Shown: piece by piece, positions 45,437 to 54,394 of the stretch | Layout: every line of letters starts with the position of its first letter | Numbering within the stretch: the first letter of the stretch is position 1 | Assembly (NCBI RefSeq): GCF_030815975.1 | Contig: NZ_JAUSXL010000001.1 | Location: 372,001 to 436,000, forward strand | Origin: Variovorax paradoxus | Lineage (GTDB): Bacteria > Pseudomonadota > Gammaproteobacteria > Burkholderiales > Burkholderiaceae_C | Length of the DNA: 64,000 nt | Direction of reading: 5' to 3' | The notes under the pieces: model-generated | Databases searched by the model: none | Seen by the model: only the letters and a program-made list of their open reading frames with translations | Told to the model about the DNA's origin: nothing | Position numbers and translations under genes: made by a program

Positions 45437-46120
45437 TCATGCGGGCCGCTCGGCGCTCTCTGCTGCAGCAGAAAGCGTTGGGGCTGCAGCGGCGGGCGTT
45501 TCCTGGAGCACGGGCAGCCGGGGCTCGGCCAGCATCGAGAAATCGGGGCCCGGGCTCAGGCCCATCAACAGATGGACGCGGTTCGATGGCTCATTGCTGC
45601 GATTGACCGCGCGATGGCTCAGGTCCACTCGCACCAGCCATGCAGAACCGTCGGCGGGCAGGTGCACGCTCTCGATGCTGCCATCGGCACGCTGCCATTC
45701 GAAGAAGCAATTGGGGTTGGTGATGATGGGGATGTGCAGCCGCCATGTCTCCCTGAGCGCATCCGTGTGCAGCGGCATCTCTTCGCCTTCGCTCTCGAGC
45801 TGCATGATGCGGGCCCGAAAGTGCTCGATGCCGCGCTGGTGCAGGCTCTCCATGACCTCGGCGAGATAGCCCGTGCACACCTCGGTGGGCGTGACTCCCC
45901 GGCTGGGAGCGGCGGCCTGCGTCGGGGCGATGCGCCGGATGCCGTCGGTCAAGGTGCCGTCGCGGCTGGTCACGGCCCAGCCGATGTAGTCGACCCGGTT
46001 GTCTCGGTAGGGCACGGCCGGCTGCCGTTTGACATGGTCCAGGAAGTGGGCCTGGAGCTTTTCGGGATCGACCTTGAAATCAGCCAGTCTCGCGAACATG
46101 ACGTCTTTCGAGCGCTTCAT
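45437..46120 (-). CDS. Aspartyl/asparaginyl beta-hydroxylase-like Fe(II) dioxygenase
   Basis: A 227-residue protein related to Asp/Asn beta-hydroxylases. The Fe(II)-binding HxD is in PLHTDALRETWRLHIPIITN, and a distal His is in NRVHLLMGL; the 2-oxoglutarate-binding Arg is likely in ETWRLHIP. Homologues hydroxylate amino acids in proteins or peptides, or free amino acids. A long Ala/Pro tail follows the domain. The start at 46120 is chosen on the basis of a plausible purine-rich site. Divergent from the exported amidohydrolase gene. Confidence 0.7.
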   Translation of the reverse strand: MKRSKDVMFARLADFKVDPEKLQAHFLDHVKRQPAVPYRDNRVDYIGWAVTSRDGTLTDGIRRIAPTQAAAPSRGVTPTEVCTGYLAEVMESLHQRGIEHFRARIMQLESEGEEMPLHTDALRETWRLHIPIITNPNCFFEWQRADGSIESVHLPADGSAWLVRVDLSHRAVNRSNEPSNRVHLLMGLSPGPDFSMLAEPRLPVLQETPAAAAPTLSAAAESAERPA

Positions 46121-46322
46121 GGTGTCTTCTCGCCCTTCCATGCCCGGGCAAAAAAGCCATGTTTTTGCCAATTTAACATTGATACACATACTAGCACCCG
46201 CTTCGAAAGGCGCGCGTGCCGGGAATCACGAAACCGTATTGCAGAAGCGCACCGGGTTCGGGCTGTTCGGCTTCCTTTCGCCGCTCGGTTCGACAGGTTC
46301 AAAATAGGCGGGTTCCACCCTG

Positions 46323-47234
46323 ATGAAACACATGAGAGCCATCCCGCTCCTCGCGGCCCTTGTCCTGGCCACCTGCTTCGCCATGGCGCCCCACGCCCAG
46401 GCTGCAGAGAACGCGTCGCCCTACGCCGGCCCGCTGTTCGACACACACCTGCACTACAACCAGGAAGCCTGGGACGGCAACACGGGGCCCTATCCGCCCG
46501 CCGAGGCGCTCGCGCGCATGCAGCGCAACAACGTGACGGCCATCGTTGCCAATTCGCGGCCCAACGCCGGCACACAAACACTGGCTGCGGCGCGCGAAAC
46601 CCGCGCCGCGGGCGTGACCGTGGTGCCCTTCGTGCGGCTGTACCGCAACCGCGACGACTACAGCAACTGGTTCCGCGACGAGACCATCCACGACATGGTG
46701 CAGGCCGAGTTGGCGCGCGGTACCGCGAGCGGACCCTACCGCGGGCTCGGCGAGTTCCACCTGTACGACAGCGCCAATGCCAACGGCCCGGTGGCAAAGA
46801 AGCTGATCGCGCTGGCGGAGCGGCAGAAGCTCGCGGTGCTCGCGCATGTCGACGACGTGGCGATCGACCTCCTGATGGCCAACGCGCCGTCGAAGGGGCG
46901 GGACCTTCGCCTGATCTGGGCCCACACCGGCATTGGCGGTGCGCCCATCGAGCGGGTGCAGGCGCTGCTGGAGCGCTATCCGCTGCTGATGGGCGAACTC
47001 TCGTACCGGCCAGGCCTGACCTGCGAAGGCGACAGGCTGTGCCCCGAGTGGCGTGCGCTGATCCTAAAGTACCCGGAGCGCTTCATGATCGGCTCCGACA
47101 CCTGGGTGAACCAGCGCTGGAGCGCCTACGACGAGATCATGCGCGGCTATCGCACCTGGCTGGGCGACCTGCCGCCCGACGTGGCGCGGCGCATTGCCTG
47201 GGGCAACGCGGCCGCGTTGTTCGATTTGCGCTGA
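46323..47234 (+). CDS. Exported amidohydrolase-family protein
   Basis: A 303-residue protein with a signal peptide ([19 protein letters not shown]). The mature domain begins [10 protein letters not shown], the HxH of the amidohydrolase TIM barrel, and includes [31 protein letters not shown], and a late [11 protein letters not shown] with an Asp metal ligand. This matches the amidohydrolase-2 (ACMSD-like) group. Export to the periplasm is unusual for that group. Substrate unknown. Single gene. Confidence 0.78.
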   Translation: MKHMRAIPLLAALVLATCFAMAPHAQAAENASPYAGPLFDTHLHYNQEAWDGNTGPYPPAEALARMQRNNVTAIVANSRPNAGTQTLAAARETRAAGVTVVPFVRLYRNRDDYSNWFRDETIHDMVQAELARGTASGPYRGLGEFHLYDSANANGPVAKKLIALAERQKLAVLAHVDDVAIDLLMANAPSKGRDLRLIWAHTGIGGAPIERVQALLERYPLLMGELSYRPGLTCEGDRLCPEWRALILKYPERFMIGSDTWVNQRWSAYDEIMRGYRTWLGDLPPDVARRIAWGNAAALFDLR

Positions 47235-47247
47235 GAGGTTCGTTCGC

Positions 47248-49467
47248 TCAGCCGCCGGTGGCGCCTTCGGGCTGCGGCTGCAGCCATCGCCCGGCCTGTT
47301 CGCGCAGCGCCTCGATCTGCTGCCGGACCAGCGCAAGCTCGGTGCGGAAAAGCCGCGCGGCGTGATCGCCGGCATCGCTCCCATGGGGCGCTGCTTCCGG
47401 CGGCTCAAGATCAATGGGCTCGACGCCCGCTGTGACGGCCTCCGGCGAGCCGCCTTCCATGTACGCGGCCAGTGCATCCAATGCCGCCGCGGCGCCCTCG
47501 GCCTCCATGCGCAAGGCGTCCAGCCGCTGCGGCACATGCAGCGCCACGCGATGTGCGCCGAGTGCCGAGAGGTAGCTCAGCAGCGTGTGCGACTGGATCA
47601 GGAAGCGCAGCGCCGTGCCCGCGCGCGGCCGCACGAAGCCGGGTTCGCGGAACATCTCGAACACGGCGGTGGACAGCGTTGCATCGGCGTTGTGGGCGTT
47701 GCGCCTGGCGAGCCGGTAGGCCAGGTCGTCGCGTGCACCCGAGCGGTATTGGCCCGCGATCTGCCGCAGGTAGTGCGCGTGGTTGCGCAGCGCCGCGGCC
47801 GCCAAGTCGCTGAAGCGCCGCGCCTGCCAGTGGGGCAGCACCAGGACCATCGCCAGCGCGGCGATCAGGCTGCCGATGGCGGTGTCGATCAGCCGGGGCA
47901 CCATCAGCACGTCGCTGTCGCCCACCTGGTTGAAGCACATCAGCACCAGCACCGTGACGGCCGCGGTCGCCAGCAGATAGCGCGTCGCGCGCGTGGCGAA
48001 GAAGAACACGCCCGCGGCCACCGCAAGGAGCGACTGGGCCCAGGGCTGGGGGAAGAGCACCAGCAGCGCCCAGCCCGCCACCACGCCGATCGCCGTCCCC
48101 GCGATGCGCTGCCCGACGCGCGACACCGTGTCGCCCCAGGCCTGCTGGCAGACGAACAGCGTGGTCAGCAGGATCCAGTAGCCGCGCACCGGATGGATCA
48201 GCAGCATCACGCCGTAGCCGGCCACCAGCGCGACCGCCAGCCGCAGCGCATGGCGGAACAGCGCCGAACGCGGCGTGAACTGGCGCCGCACGCGTTCCAC
48301 CATCTCGCGCCCGGAACGCGGCGAGCGGTCGAACAGCCCCATGTCGGCGCGCCCGGCCCGGGCCGACGGCTCGGTGGCGCCGGCGAGCTGCCGCTCGAGC
48401 TGCGCCAGGTTCCACGCCATGGCCTCGACGGACGCGAGCAGCGCCGCCCGGCGCGGTTCGCGCACCTGCGCGCGCTCGTGGTCGATGGCGCTTTGCAGCT
48501 CCACGAGCGCGTGGCCGGTGGCGGGATCGGCGGCAAAGGGCTCGCGCCGCTCGATGGACAGGGCGAGGCGCCGGCAGGCCTCGCCCTGCAGGGTCAGCAC
48601 GCGCTGGCAGCGGTACAGCAGGTCGCTGTGGAAGAAGGCATCGGCCAGCGCGTTGTAGTCGTCGTGCGACGAGGTAGCGCGCTCGTGCACGTCCTGCGCA
48701 ATCAGGTAGAGGCCGCGGTAGCGCACGATGCGGCCCGTGGGCGCGCGCGTGCTGCCGATGCGCCGGAAGATGCCTTCCTTGGCGGCGTTGAGTTCGGCCA
48801 CCACTTGCGTGTTCAGCTGCGCGAGCGACAGCCGCTTGCGCTCCATGTCGATGCCGCGCAGCGGCTCGAAGAGCGAGGCCTTGAAACACACATAGTCGCC
48901 CAGCACGCGGAACAGCCCCGCCAGTTGCGCCTGCACCGGCTGGGCCGGGAAGAACGTGCACCACGCCACCGAGAACACGCCATACCAGGCCGCGCCCGCC
49001 AGCAGCAGCAGGGCTTCCTGCAGCCGGCCGGCGTCGCTTGCGGCAGCCGCGCTGCCGTCGATGCCCAGCATGGCGTAGATCGCAAGAATGAGCGTGGCAA
49101 AGCCGACGGCCTTGTAGCGCGGCTCGATCGCGCCCAGCATCGTCAGCGAGAACGCAGCCAGCGCCAGCCCCGGGACGAAGAGCACGGGCGTGTCGATCCA
49201 CGACACGACCGCGAAGGCCGCCGCCGCGAAGCACAGCAGCGTGACGGCCTGCGCGCGCAGCCGGCCCCGGCCGCTGTCGTCGGTTTCGGCCAGCGCGCTT
49301 GCAATGGCACCCAGGAAAAGAGGCGTCATGGCTTCGGCGTGCCCGCTCAGGCTGCCGATGGCCATCAGGCTGCCGAGCGTGAGCAACACCCGCAGCGGCT
49401 GGGCATGGCCGGCCATCCGGCGAAGCCGCTGGTGGAAAAGATCGAGGGAGAGAGAAGACATTGCCAT
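47248..49467 (-). CDS. FUSC-family (YccS/AaeB-like) inner-membrane transporter
   Basis: A 739-residue membrane protein with the FUSC layout: an N-terminal block of about six helices (VLLTLGSLMAIGSLSG, FLGAIASALAET, ...), a 250-residue cytoplasmic middle domain with long helices, a second block of six helices (ALRLAVALVAGYGVMLLIHP, GYWILLTTLFVCQQAWGDT, RIAGTAIGVVAGW), and a C-terminal cytoplasmic tail. Family members export aromatic carboxylates and related toxic compounds. It is followed upstream by a MarR regulator gene, the usual partner of such pumps. The start is one of two close ATGs (49467 or 49461). Confidence 0.85.
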   Translation of the reverse strand: MAMSSLSLDLFHQRLRRMAGHAQPLRVLLTLGSLMAIGSLSGHAEAMTPLFLGAIASALAETDDSGRGRLRAQAVTLLCFAAAAFAVVSWIDTPVLFVPGLALAAFSLTMLGAIEPRYKAVGFATLILAIYAMLGIDGSAAAASDAGRLQEALLLLAGAAWYGVFSVAWCTFFPAQPVQAQLAGLFRVLGDYVCFKASLFEPLRGIDMERKRLSLAQLNTQVVAELNAAKEGIFRRIGSTRAPTGRIVRYRGLYLIAQDVHERATSSHDDYNALADAFFHSDLLYRCQRVLTLQGEACRRLALSIERREPFAADPATGHALVELQSAIDHERAQVREPRRAALLASVEAMAWNLAQLERQLAGATEPSARAGRADMGLFDRSPRSGREMVERVRRQFTPRSALFRHALRLAVALVAGYGVMLLIHPVRGYWILLTTLFVCQQAWGDTVSRVGQRIAGTAIGVVAGWALLVLFPQPWAQSLLAVAAGVFFFATRATRYLLATAAVTVLVLMCFNQVGDSDVLMVPRLIDTAIGSLIAALAMVLVLPHWQARRFSDLAAAALRNHAHYLRQIAGQYRSGARDDLAYRLARRNAHNADATLSTAVFEMFREPGFVRPRAGTALRFLIQSHTLLSYLSALGAHRVALHVPQRLDALRMEAEGAAAALDALAAYMEGGSPEAVTAGVEPIDLEPPEAAPHGSDAGDHAARLFRTELALVRQQIEALREQAGRWLQPQPEGATGG

Positions 49468-49523
49468 CGTTTTGCACGATGCGTGCCAGCGCGCGGCCTG
49501 TGCTGCGGCCGCATCTGCAGGAT

Positions 49524-50084
49524 TCAGCCCGCCTCCGGCCAGCGGTGCCGCGTGCCGCCCGCGCGCCGGTCGGCCTTCTCCGCCACCACGCCCTGTGCGC
49601 TCAGCGCGCCGGCGCGCTGTTCGAGGTGCTGCAGGCACTGCAGGAAGATGTCGAGCTGCGCGGGCGCGATGCCGGCGAGCAGATCGGTGTTGAGGGCCGC
49701 GATGCGCGGAAACACCCGCTCGAAGAGCTGCCGGCCCGAGGGGCTCAGCCGCACATGCACGCCGCGCCGGTCTTCCTCGTCCTGCCGGCGCGACACCAGC
49801 TTCTTCTCGACCAGGCTGCGCAGGCCGCGCGAGGTGCGCACGCGGTCCAGCTGCAGGTGCGCAGCCAGCGCCGAGGAGGTCATCTCGCCGTGCTGCGCGA
49901 GCGTGCCGATCATTCCCCACTCGCGGCGCGTGATGCCGAAGCCGCCCTCGACCAGGCGCGTGGCCATGCCGCTGGCGGTGCGCACCGCGCGCGACAGCCG
50001 GTACAGGAGCAGCTCGTCCAGGGAGCGAGGCGCGCGCAGGGCGCTGGCGTCGGGGAAGGCTTGCATGCCTTGCGTGTCGTGCAT
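49524..50084 (-). CDS. MarR-family transcriptional regulator
   Basis: A 186-residue MarR protein with the winged helix in the middle (GFGITRREWGMIGTLAQHGEMTSSALAAHLQLDRVRTSRGLRSLVEKKLVSRRQDEEDRRGVHVRLS). Such proteins repress efflux or catabolic genes and release on aromatic ligands. It sits 56 bp upstream of the FUSC gene in the same direction and is divergent from a Bug receptor gene. A CAAC-N5-GTTG palindrome in the spacer is a candidate operator. Confidence 0.88.
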   Translation of the reverse strand: MHDTQGMQAFPDASALRAPRSLDELLLYRLSRAVRTASGMATRLVEGGFGITRREWGMIGTLAQHGEMTSSALAAHLQLDRVRTSRGLRSLVEKKLVSRRQDEEDRRGVHVRLSPSGRQLFERVFPRIAALNTDLLAGIAPAQLDIFLQCLQHLEQRAGALSAQGVVAEKADRRAGGTRHRWPEAG

Positions 50085-50145
50085 CAGGTCGGGCCCGTCA
50101 AGGCGGTGTCGTTCGCGCGCCTCGCGCGGAAATGATGGATTAGAT

Positions 50146-50158
50146 CAACTGTTTGTTG
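50146..50158. promoter_or_regulatory. Candidate MarR operator between marR and the Bug receptor gene
   Basis: CAAC and GTTG flank TGTTT as a 13-bp interrupted palindrome at the centre of the 187-bp divergent spacer. The spacer is locally AT-rich (GGATTAGATCAAC and GTATAACCATGTAAC), as expected for promoters. Confidence 0.35.
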
Positions 50159-50271
50159 CGTGCGTATAACCATGTAACAAATGACACGGGAAGAAACGAA
50201 TGTGGGCCGGTGATTGTCGCCGTGAAGCCCTGCGCGTGCCCGTTCGCCTCCACTGCAAGCAGGAAGATCCG

Positions 50272-51252
50272 ATGACCGCATTCCTTTCCCGGCGCAAGCT
50301 CACGGCATGGTGTCTGGCGCTCGCCGCCTGTGCCGCCCCCTTGGCCCATGCCCAGGCGCCCGCGCTCGATGGCGCGCTCACGCTGGTGGTCGGCTACACC
50401 GCCGGCGGCAGCACCGACCGCATCGCGCGCCTGGTCGCCGAGCGGCTGGGCCCGAAGCTCGGCGTGGCGGTCACGGTGGAAAACCGCCCTGGCGAGGGCG
50501 GCCGGCTCGCGGCCAAGGAACTCAGGCGCGCGTCCGCGCCGCAGAACGTGCTGATGCTCGGCAACCCCGCGGTGATGGTGGTGGCGCCGCTCGTGTTCAA
50601 GGACGCGGGCTACGACGCCGAGAAAGACTTCGTGCCCGTGTCGCAGGTCAGCAGCTACGACTTCGCACTGGCCGTGGGCAACAAGCTGCAGCTCGACCGC
50701 GCGATGTTCCTCGTGGGCCGGCTCTGGGCGCATCCGGAAGAGGCCGTCTTCGGCGTGCCGGCCACCGGCAGCCTGCCGCACTTCTTCGGCCTGATGGTGG
50801 GCGACGCGCTGAGCGTGCAGCCGCAGATCAAGGGCTACGGCGGCTCGGCGCCGCTGTCGGCCGACCTGAGCGGCGGCAGCCTGCCGATCGCCATCGACAC
50901 GCTCGACTCGCTCTATGGCCAGCACGTGGCCGGCAAGATCCGCATCCTGGCCGTCTCGGGCAAGAAGCGCGTGAGCTTCGCGCCGAGCATCCCCACCTTC
51001 CGCGAGGCCGGCATGAAGATCGATGCCGACGGCTGGAACACCTTTTTCGCGCCCGCCTCGATGCCGCCGGCCAAGGTGCAGCTGCTGGCCACCGCGATCC
51101 GCGAGGTCATGCAGGACCCGGCGCTGCAGAAGGCCGCCAACGCTGCCTACATCACGCCCGTCGTCAGCACGCAGGCCGAAACCGTGCAGATGCTCAAGGC
51201 CTTCCGCCGGCAATGGGAGCCGGTGGTGCGGCGCTCGGGCTTCCAGCCCTGA
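50272..51252 (+). CDS. Bug/TctC-family periplasmic receptor, orphan
   Basis: A 326-residue exported receptor. Signal peptide (LTAWCLALAACAAPLAHA) then TLVVGYTAGGSTDRIARLVAERLG, the Bug start motif, although shortened (GYTAGGS in place of PYPAGG). The second signature (about residue 150 to 190, FGLMVGDALSVQPQIKGYGGSAPLSADL) is weaker. The gene stands alone, divergent from marR, with no hydrolase beside it. Its ligand may also feed the unlinked tctAB pair. Confidence 0.85.
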   Translation: MTAFLSRRKLTAWCLALAACAAPLAHAQAPALDGALTLVVGYTAGGSTDRIARLVAERLGPKLGVAVTVENRPGEGGRLAAKELRRASAPQNVLMLGNPAVMVVAPLVFKDAGYDAEKDFVPVSQVSSYDFALAVGNKLQLDRAMFLVGRLWAHPEEAVFGVPATGSLPHFFGLMVGDALSVQPQIKGYGGSAPLSADLSGGSLPIAIDTLDSLYGQHVAGKIRILAVSGKKRVSFAPSIPTFREAGMKIDADGWNTFFAPASMPPAKVQLLATAIREVMQDPALQKAANAAYITPVVSTQAETVQMLKAFRRQWEPVVRRSGFQP

Positions 51253-51306
51253 ATGGCCCATCAATCAACGCGGCTTCGAAGGGCGGCTTTTGGGCGCACT
51301 CTGCCC

Positions 51307-51894
51307 TTAATCCGTGCTGATTGAAAGCCGAGGCCACCGCTCACCAAACCGTTTCGCCATGACACGCTCCCGGTAAGTCGCGACGCTCGCCCTGAGCGGG
51401 TTGTGCCGGACACGCAACTCGAACAGGTCATCAAGTCCATGTGGAGCGACCACGCCCAACGATTCATCCTCGTTCAGGTATACACCGACACAGGTAGCAA
51501 ATTCCGGCCACGTCGCAACGCCTTCTTCGAGGGATGCGAGAGGTGGCACCACCTGGCCGAGGGCGGCGGCGAACCAACGATGCACCTGCGCCTGGTTCGT
51601 TACCTCCCACCGAAAGCTTGGCATGGCTGAATGAAGCCGGTTCTCGAGATCGGCATCCTGCCCTGGACCAGCCCCCGCGTCGAAGTAGACGACATCCATG
51701 TCTTCTTCAACGGTCGAACGCTGGTCAAACTCATGAAGGGTGTCCCATACCAGAGACCGGATGGCGCCAGCGCCAATACACCAAGATCGCAGTCCGAGCG
51801 AGCGGACGACTCGCAGCGCGGCCATCAACTCGTCTGATGCGGTCACCATTGCAGCAAGCCTCTGCTCATGGCTCGTCCTGGGGCTGAAAGTCAT
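51307..51894 (-). CDS. Nucleotidyltransferase family protein (DUF925-like)
   Basis: A 195-residue protein. The beginning RVVRSLGLRSWCIGAGAIRSLVWD and the metal-binding DMDVVYFD fit a nucleotidyltransferase fold of the DUF925 type, followed by WEVTNQAQVHRWF and FELRVRHNP. Function in the cell is not established for this family. Single gene. Confidence 0.78.
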   Translation of the reverse strand: MTFSPRTSHEQRLAAMVTASDELMAALRVVRSLGLRSWCIGAGAIRSLVWDTLHEFDQRSTVEEDMDVVYFDAGAGPGQDADLENRLHSAMPSFRWEVTNQAQVHRWFAAALGQVVPPLASLEEGVATWPEFATCVGVYLNEDESLGVVAPHGLDDLFELRVRHNPLRASVATYRERVMAKRFGERWPRLSISTD

Positions 51895-52042
51895 GTCTCG
51901 ATGGTAAATCGGCGGGTGCTATCCAAGGTCAGCCCCCGGGCCGCCACCGGCCGTCGCGCCGGCGTTGACGCAGCCATCGGCCGAGGCATAGCATCTGCCT
52001 GCACGGCACTCTCCTTGCGCCCGGCCGTGCGGAGGGATTGCC

Positions 52043-52879
52043 ATGAGCACCACGTCCTCGACCTTCGTCGCCGCCGACGGCGATGGCTATGAACGGCTGA
52101 TGGGCCGCTGGAGCCGCCTCCTTGCGCTGCCCTTCCTCGATTTCGTCGGCACCGCGGACGGCGATCGCATCCTCGACGTCGGATGCGGCACCGGCCATCT
52201 GGCCTTTGCCGTGGCCCGCCGCACCGGCGCGGGCGAGGTGCGGGGCGTGGACCTCGCCCAGCCCTACATCGAACATGCGAAGCGCCACAACGAAGATGCG
52301 CGCATCGTCTTCGAGGTGGCCGACGCCTGCGCGCTGCCGTACCCGGCGCAAAGCTTCGACCGCGTGCTCTCGCTGCTGGTGCTGCACTTCGTTCCCGAGC
52401 CAAGCAAGGCCATTGCCGAGATGCGCCGCGTCGCCAAGCCGGGCGCGGTGGTCGGCGCGGCGGTGTGGGACGCGCGCGGCGGCTGGGTCTCCAATCGCAT
52501 GTTCTTCGACACCGCCGCCATGCTCGACCCGGAGGCCGGCGTGCGCCGCGCCCGCAACTACACGCGGCCCCTGACGCGACCCGGCGAACTGGCGCGGGCA
52601 TGGCGCGACGCCGGGTTCAAGGGCGTGGAGGAGACGACGCTCGCGATCCGGATGGAATTCGCTTCGTTCGCCGACTACTGGACGCCCTTCGAGGGCAAGG
52701 ACGGGCCCGGCGCGGAGTACGTCGCCACGCTCGATGCAGCTGCGCGCTCGCGGCTGCGCGAGGCGGTAGCGGCGGCTTACCTCGATGGCGAAGCCGACGG
52801 CGCCCGCTCCTATGCCGCGCTGGCCTGGGCGGTCAAGGGCACGGCGCCTGCGGACATGCCGGTCGCGCGGGGAAGCTGA
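52043..52879 (+). CDS. Class I SAM-dependent methyltransferase
   Basis: A 278-residue methyltransferase. Motif I is ILDVGCGTGHLAFAV, the acidic strand EVRGVDLAQPYI, motif II FDRVLSLLVLHF and motif III MRRVAKPGAVVGAAVWDARGG, in the UbiE/MenG-like order. The C-terminal domain has a lid-like LDPEAGVRRARNYTRPLT. The start at 52043 follows GGAGGG-like sequence. The MBL-fold gene lies 83 bp downstream. Confidence 0.85.
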   Translation: MSTTSSTFVAADGDGYERLMGRWSRLLALPFLDFVGTADGDRILDVGCGTGHLAFAVARRTGAGEVRGVDLAQPYIEHAKRHNEDARIVFEVADACALPYPAQSFDRVLSLLVLHFVPEPSKAIAEMRRVAKPGAVVGAAVWDARGGWVSNRMFFDTAAMLDPEAGVRRARNYTRPLTRPGELARAWRDAGFKGVEETTLAIRMEFASFADYWTPFEGKDGPGAEYVATLDAAARSRLREAVAAAYLDGEADGARSYAALAWAVKGTAPADMPVARGS

Positions 52880-52962
52880 TCGCCGCCGGATTGCCAAATT
52901 GGAGTACCGTGGCGCTCTGGCGACGCATCGGGTCGTCGCTCCGCAACGCCGAGGAGACACGC

Positions 52963-53694
52963 ATGACCACGAATCCACAGTCCGGCACCAACGTGCAGGA
53001 AATCGCGGCGGGCATATTCCGCATCAATACGCCGGTGCCGCTGCCCGACGGCAATCTATTCAGCTTCAACCAGTACCTTGTGGTCGACGACGAGCCGTTG
53101 TTGTTCCACTCCGGGCCGCGCCAGCTTTTCCCGCTGGTGAGCGAAGCCATCGCGAGCGTGATGCCGGTCGAGCGCCTGCGCTACATCGGGCTGTCCCATG
53201 TCGAGGCGGACGAGTGCGGCGCCTTGAACTTGTTTCTCGCAGCAGCGCCGCAAGCCGTGCCCTTGTGCGGCAGCATTGCCGCCATGGTCTCGATGAGTGA
53301 CCTGGCGGACCGTTCACCGCGCGCGCTGGCCGACGGCGAGGAGCTCCCGCTCGGCAGCCACACGATGCGCTGGTTCGACACGCCCCATCTTCCGCATGGC
53401 TGGGAATGCGGGCTGATGATGGAGACGCGCACGCGTACATTCTTCTGCGGCGACCTCTTCACGCAGGCGGGCGACAGCAGCAAGGCGCTGACCGATGCCG
53501 ACATCCTGGGCCCCAGTGAGGCATTCCGAAACCAGATGGACTACTACGCGCATGCGCCACAAACGGCCGCACTGCTGGCCAGGCTTGCGCAGCAGGAGCC
53601 CCGCACGCTCGCCTGCATGCATGGCAGCGCATGGCAGGGTGACGGCGCGTCGCTGTTGCGCCAGCTTTCAGTGGCGTTGTCGGCGCAGCGTTGA
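52963..53694 (+). CDS. Metallo-beta-lactamase-fold protein of the flavodiiron/ODP type
   Basis: A 243-residue stand-alone MBL-fold protein. Metal motif SHVEADECG is like the HxExD of flavodiiron (oxygen- or NO-reductase) proteins, followed by PHLPHGWE, the bridging Asp in FFCGDLF, and a late His in ACMHGSAW. It lacks the flavodoxin domain of flavodiiron proteins. The start at 52963 has a GAGGAG ribosome site. It may form a di-iron or other binuclear centre. Its closeness to the sulfur genes might be chance; a link to persulfide or peroxide chemistry is possible but unproven. Confidence 0.72.
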   Translation: MTTNPQSGTNVQEIAAGIFRINTPVPLPDGNLFSFNQYLVVDDEPLLFHSGPRQLFPLVSEAIASVMPVERLRYIGLSHVEADECGALNLFLAAAPQAVPLCGSIAAMVSMSDLADRSPRALADGEELPLGSHTMRWFDTPHLPHGWECGLMMETRTRTFFCGDLFTQAGDSSKALTDADILGPSEAFRNQMDYYAHAPQTAALLARLAQQEPRTLACMHGSAWQGDGASLLRQLSVALSAQR

Positions 53695-53752
53695 GTCAGG
53701 CGCACGGCCACCAGCGGTGGACCGGGGATTCCCATCGCCTGGGCCTTGACCC

Positions 53753-53790
53753 TTTAGAACGATTGGTTGTTTAGAACCGACTTTTCGGTT
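53753..53790 (+). promoter_or_regulatory. Control region of the encapsulin sulfur operon: direct repeat and palindrome
   Basis: TTTAGAAC occurs at 53753-53760 and again at 53770-53777, a 17-bp spacing. The second repeat runs into the palindrome AACCGA-CTTT-TCGGTT (53775-53790). The region is AT-rich and lies about 90-125 bp before the rhodanese start. TTGACC at 53746-53751 may be a -35 element. Repeats with this spacing are typical of an activator binding one face of DNA; CysB or the operon's XRE protein are candidates. Confidence 0.45.
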
Positions 53791-53878
53791 GTTTGAGCTT
53801 GATCGCCCCGCTCCTACAGTGATGGTCATCGCCACCAAGCCCGATGGCGAATGAAGCAACGCACAGGAGCCCCAGCGC

Positions 53879-54361
53879 ATGTCAGTGGAAGTTGAAGATC
53901 TCGTCGCCTTGCCGCCCGCCCTCGAAGAAGCACGCATTCGTGCGGCCGAAGCGGGGTGGACCTACGCCGGCGGCGTGACGCCGCCCGTCGCATGGGCGCT
54001 CGTGCAAGGTGGCCAGGCCGTGCTGGTCGATGTGCGCTCGGGCGAAGAGCGCAAGTTCGTGGGCCATGTGCCCGAGAGCCTGCACGTGGCCTGGGCGACC
54101 GGCACGGCGCTGACGCGCAATCCGCGCTTCGTGCGCGAGCTCGAAGCCAGGCTTGCGAAGCACGGCGGCAAGGACGCGGTGGCGCTGCTGCTGTGCCGCA
54201 GCGGCAAGCGCTCGGCACTCGCGGCGGAGGCGGCCGCCAAGGCCGGCTTCACGCACGTGTTCAACGTGCTCGAGGGCTTCGAGGGCGAGATCGACGCCCG
54301 CCAGCACCGCGGCGGTTCCGGCGGCTGGCGCTTCCACGGCCTGCCGTGGGTGCAGGACTGA
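53879..54361 (+). CDS. Rhodanese-domain sulfurtransferase, first gene of the encapsulin operon
   Basis: A 160-residue single rhodanese domain. The substrate loop is VDVRSGEERKFVGHVPESLHVAW and the active Cys106 is in LLCRSGKRSALAA, giving a CRSGKR loop as in thiosulfate or polysulfide sulfurtransferases. The C-terminal part (VLEGFEGEIDA, GGSGGWRFHGLPW) is the standard end. Rhodaneses accept sulfane sulfur as a Cys persulfide. It is the first gene in the operon, 33 bp before the acetyltransferase. No signal peptide, so it acts in the cytoplasm. In family 2A encapsulin operons rhodanese is a frequent partner. Confidence 0.85.
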   Translation: MSVEVEDLVALPPALEEARIRAAEAGWTYAGGVTPPVAWALVQGGQAVLVDVRSGEERKFVGHVPESLHVAWATGTALTRNPRFVRELEARLAKHGGKDAVALLLCRSGKRSALAAEAAAKAGFTHVFNVLEGFEGEIDARQHRGGSGGWRFHGLPWVQD

Positions 54362-54394
54362 CGCCAGCGTTCCTTTTTCAGGGAGAACAACCAC

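Noticed and set aside
52963..53694. Assignment of the MBL-fold gene as a persulfide dioxygenase (ETHE1-like) to fit the sulfur theme
   Set aside because: Its metal motif follows the HxExD pattern of flavodiiron-type proteins rather than the THxHxDH of persulfide dioxygenases.
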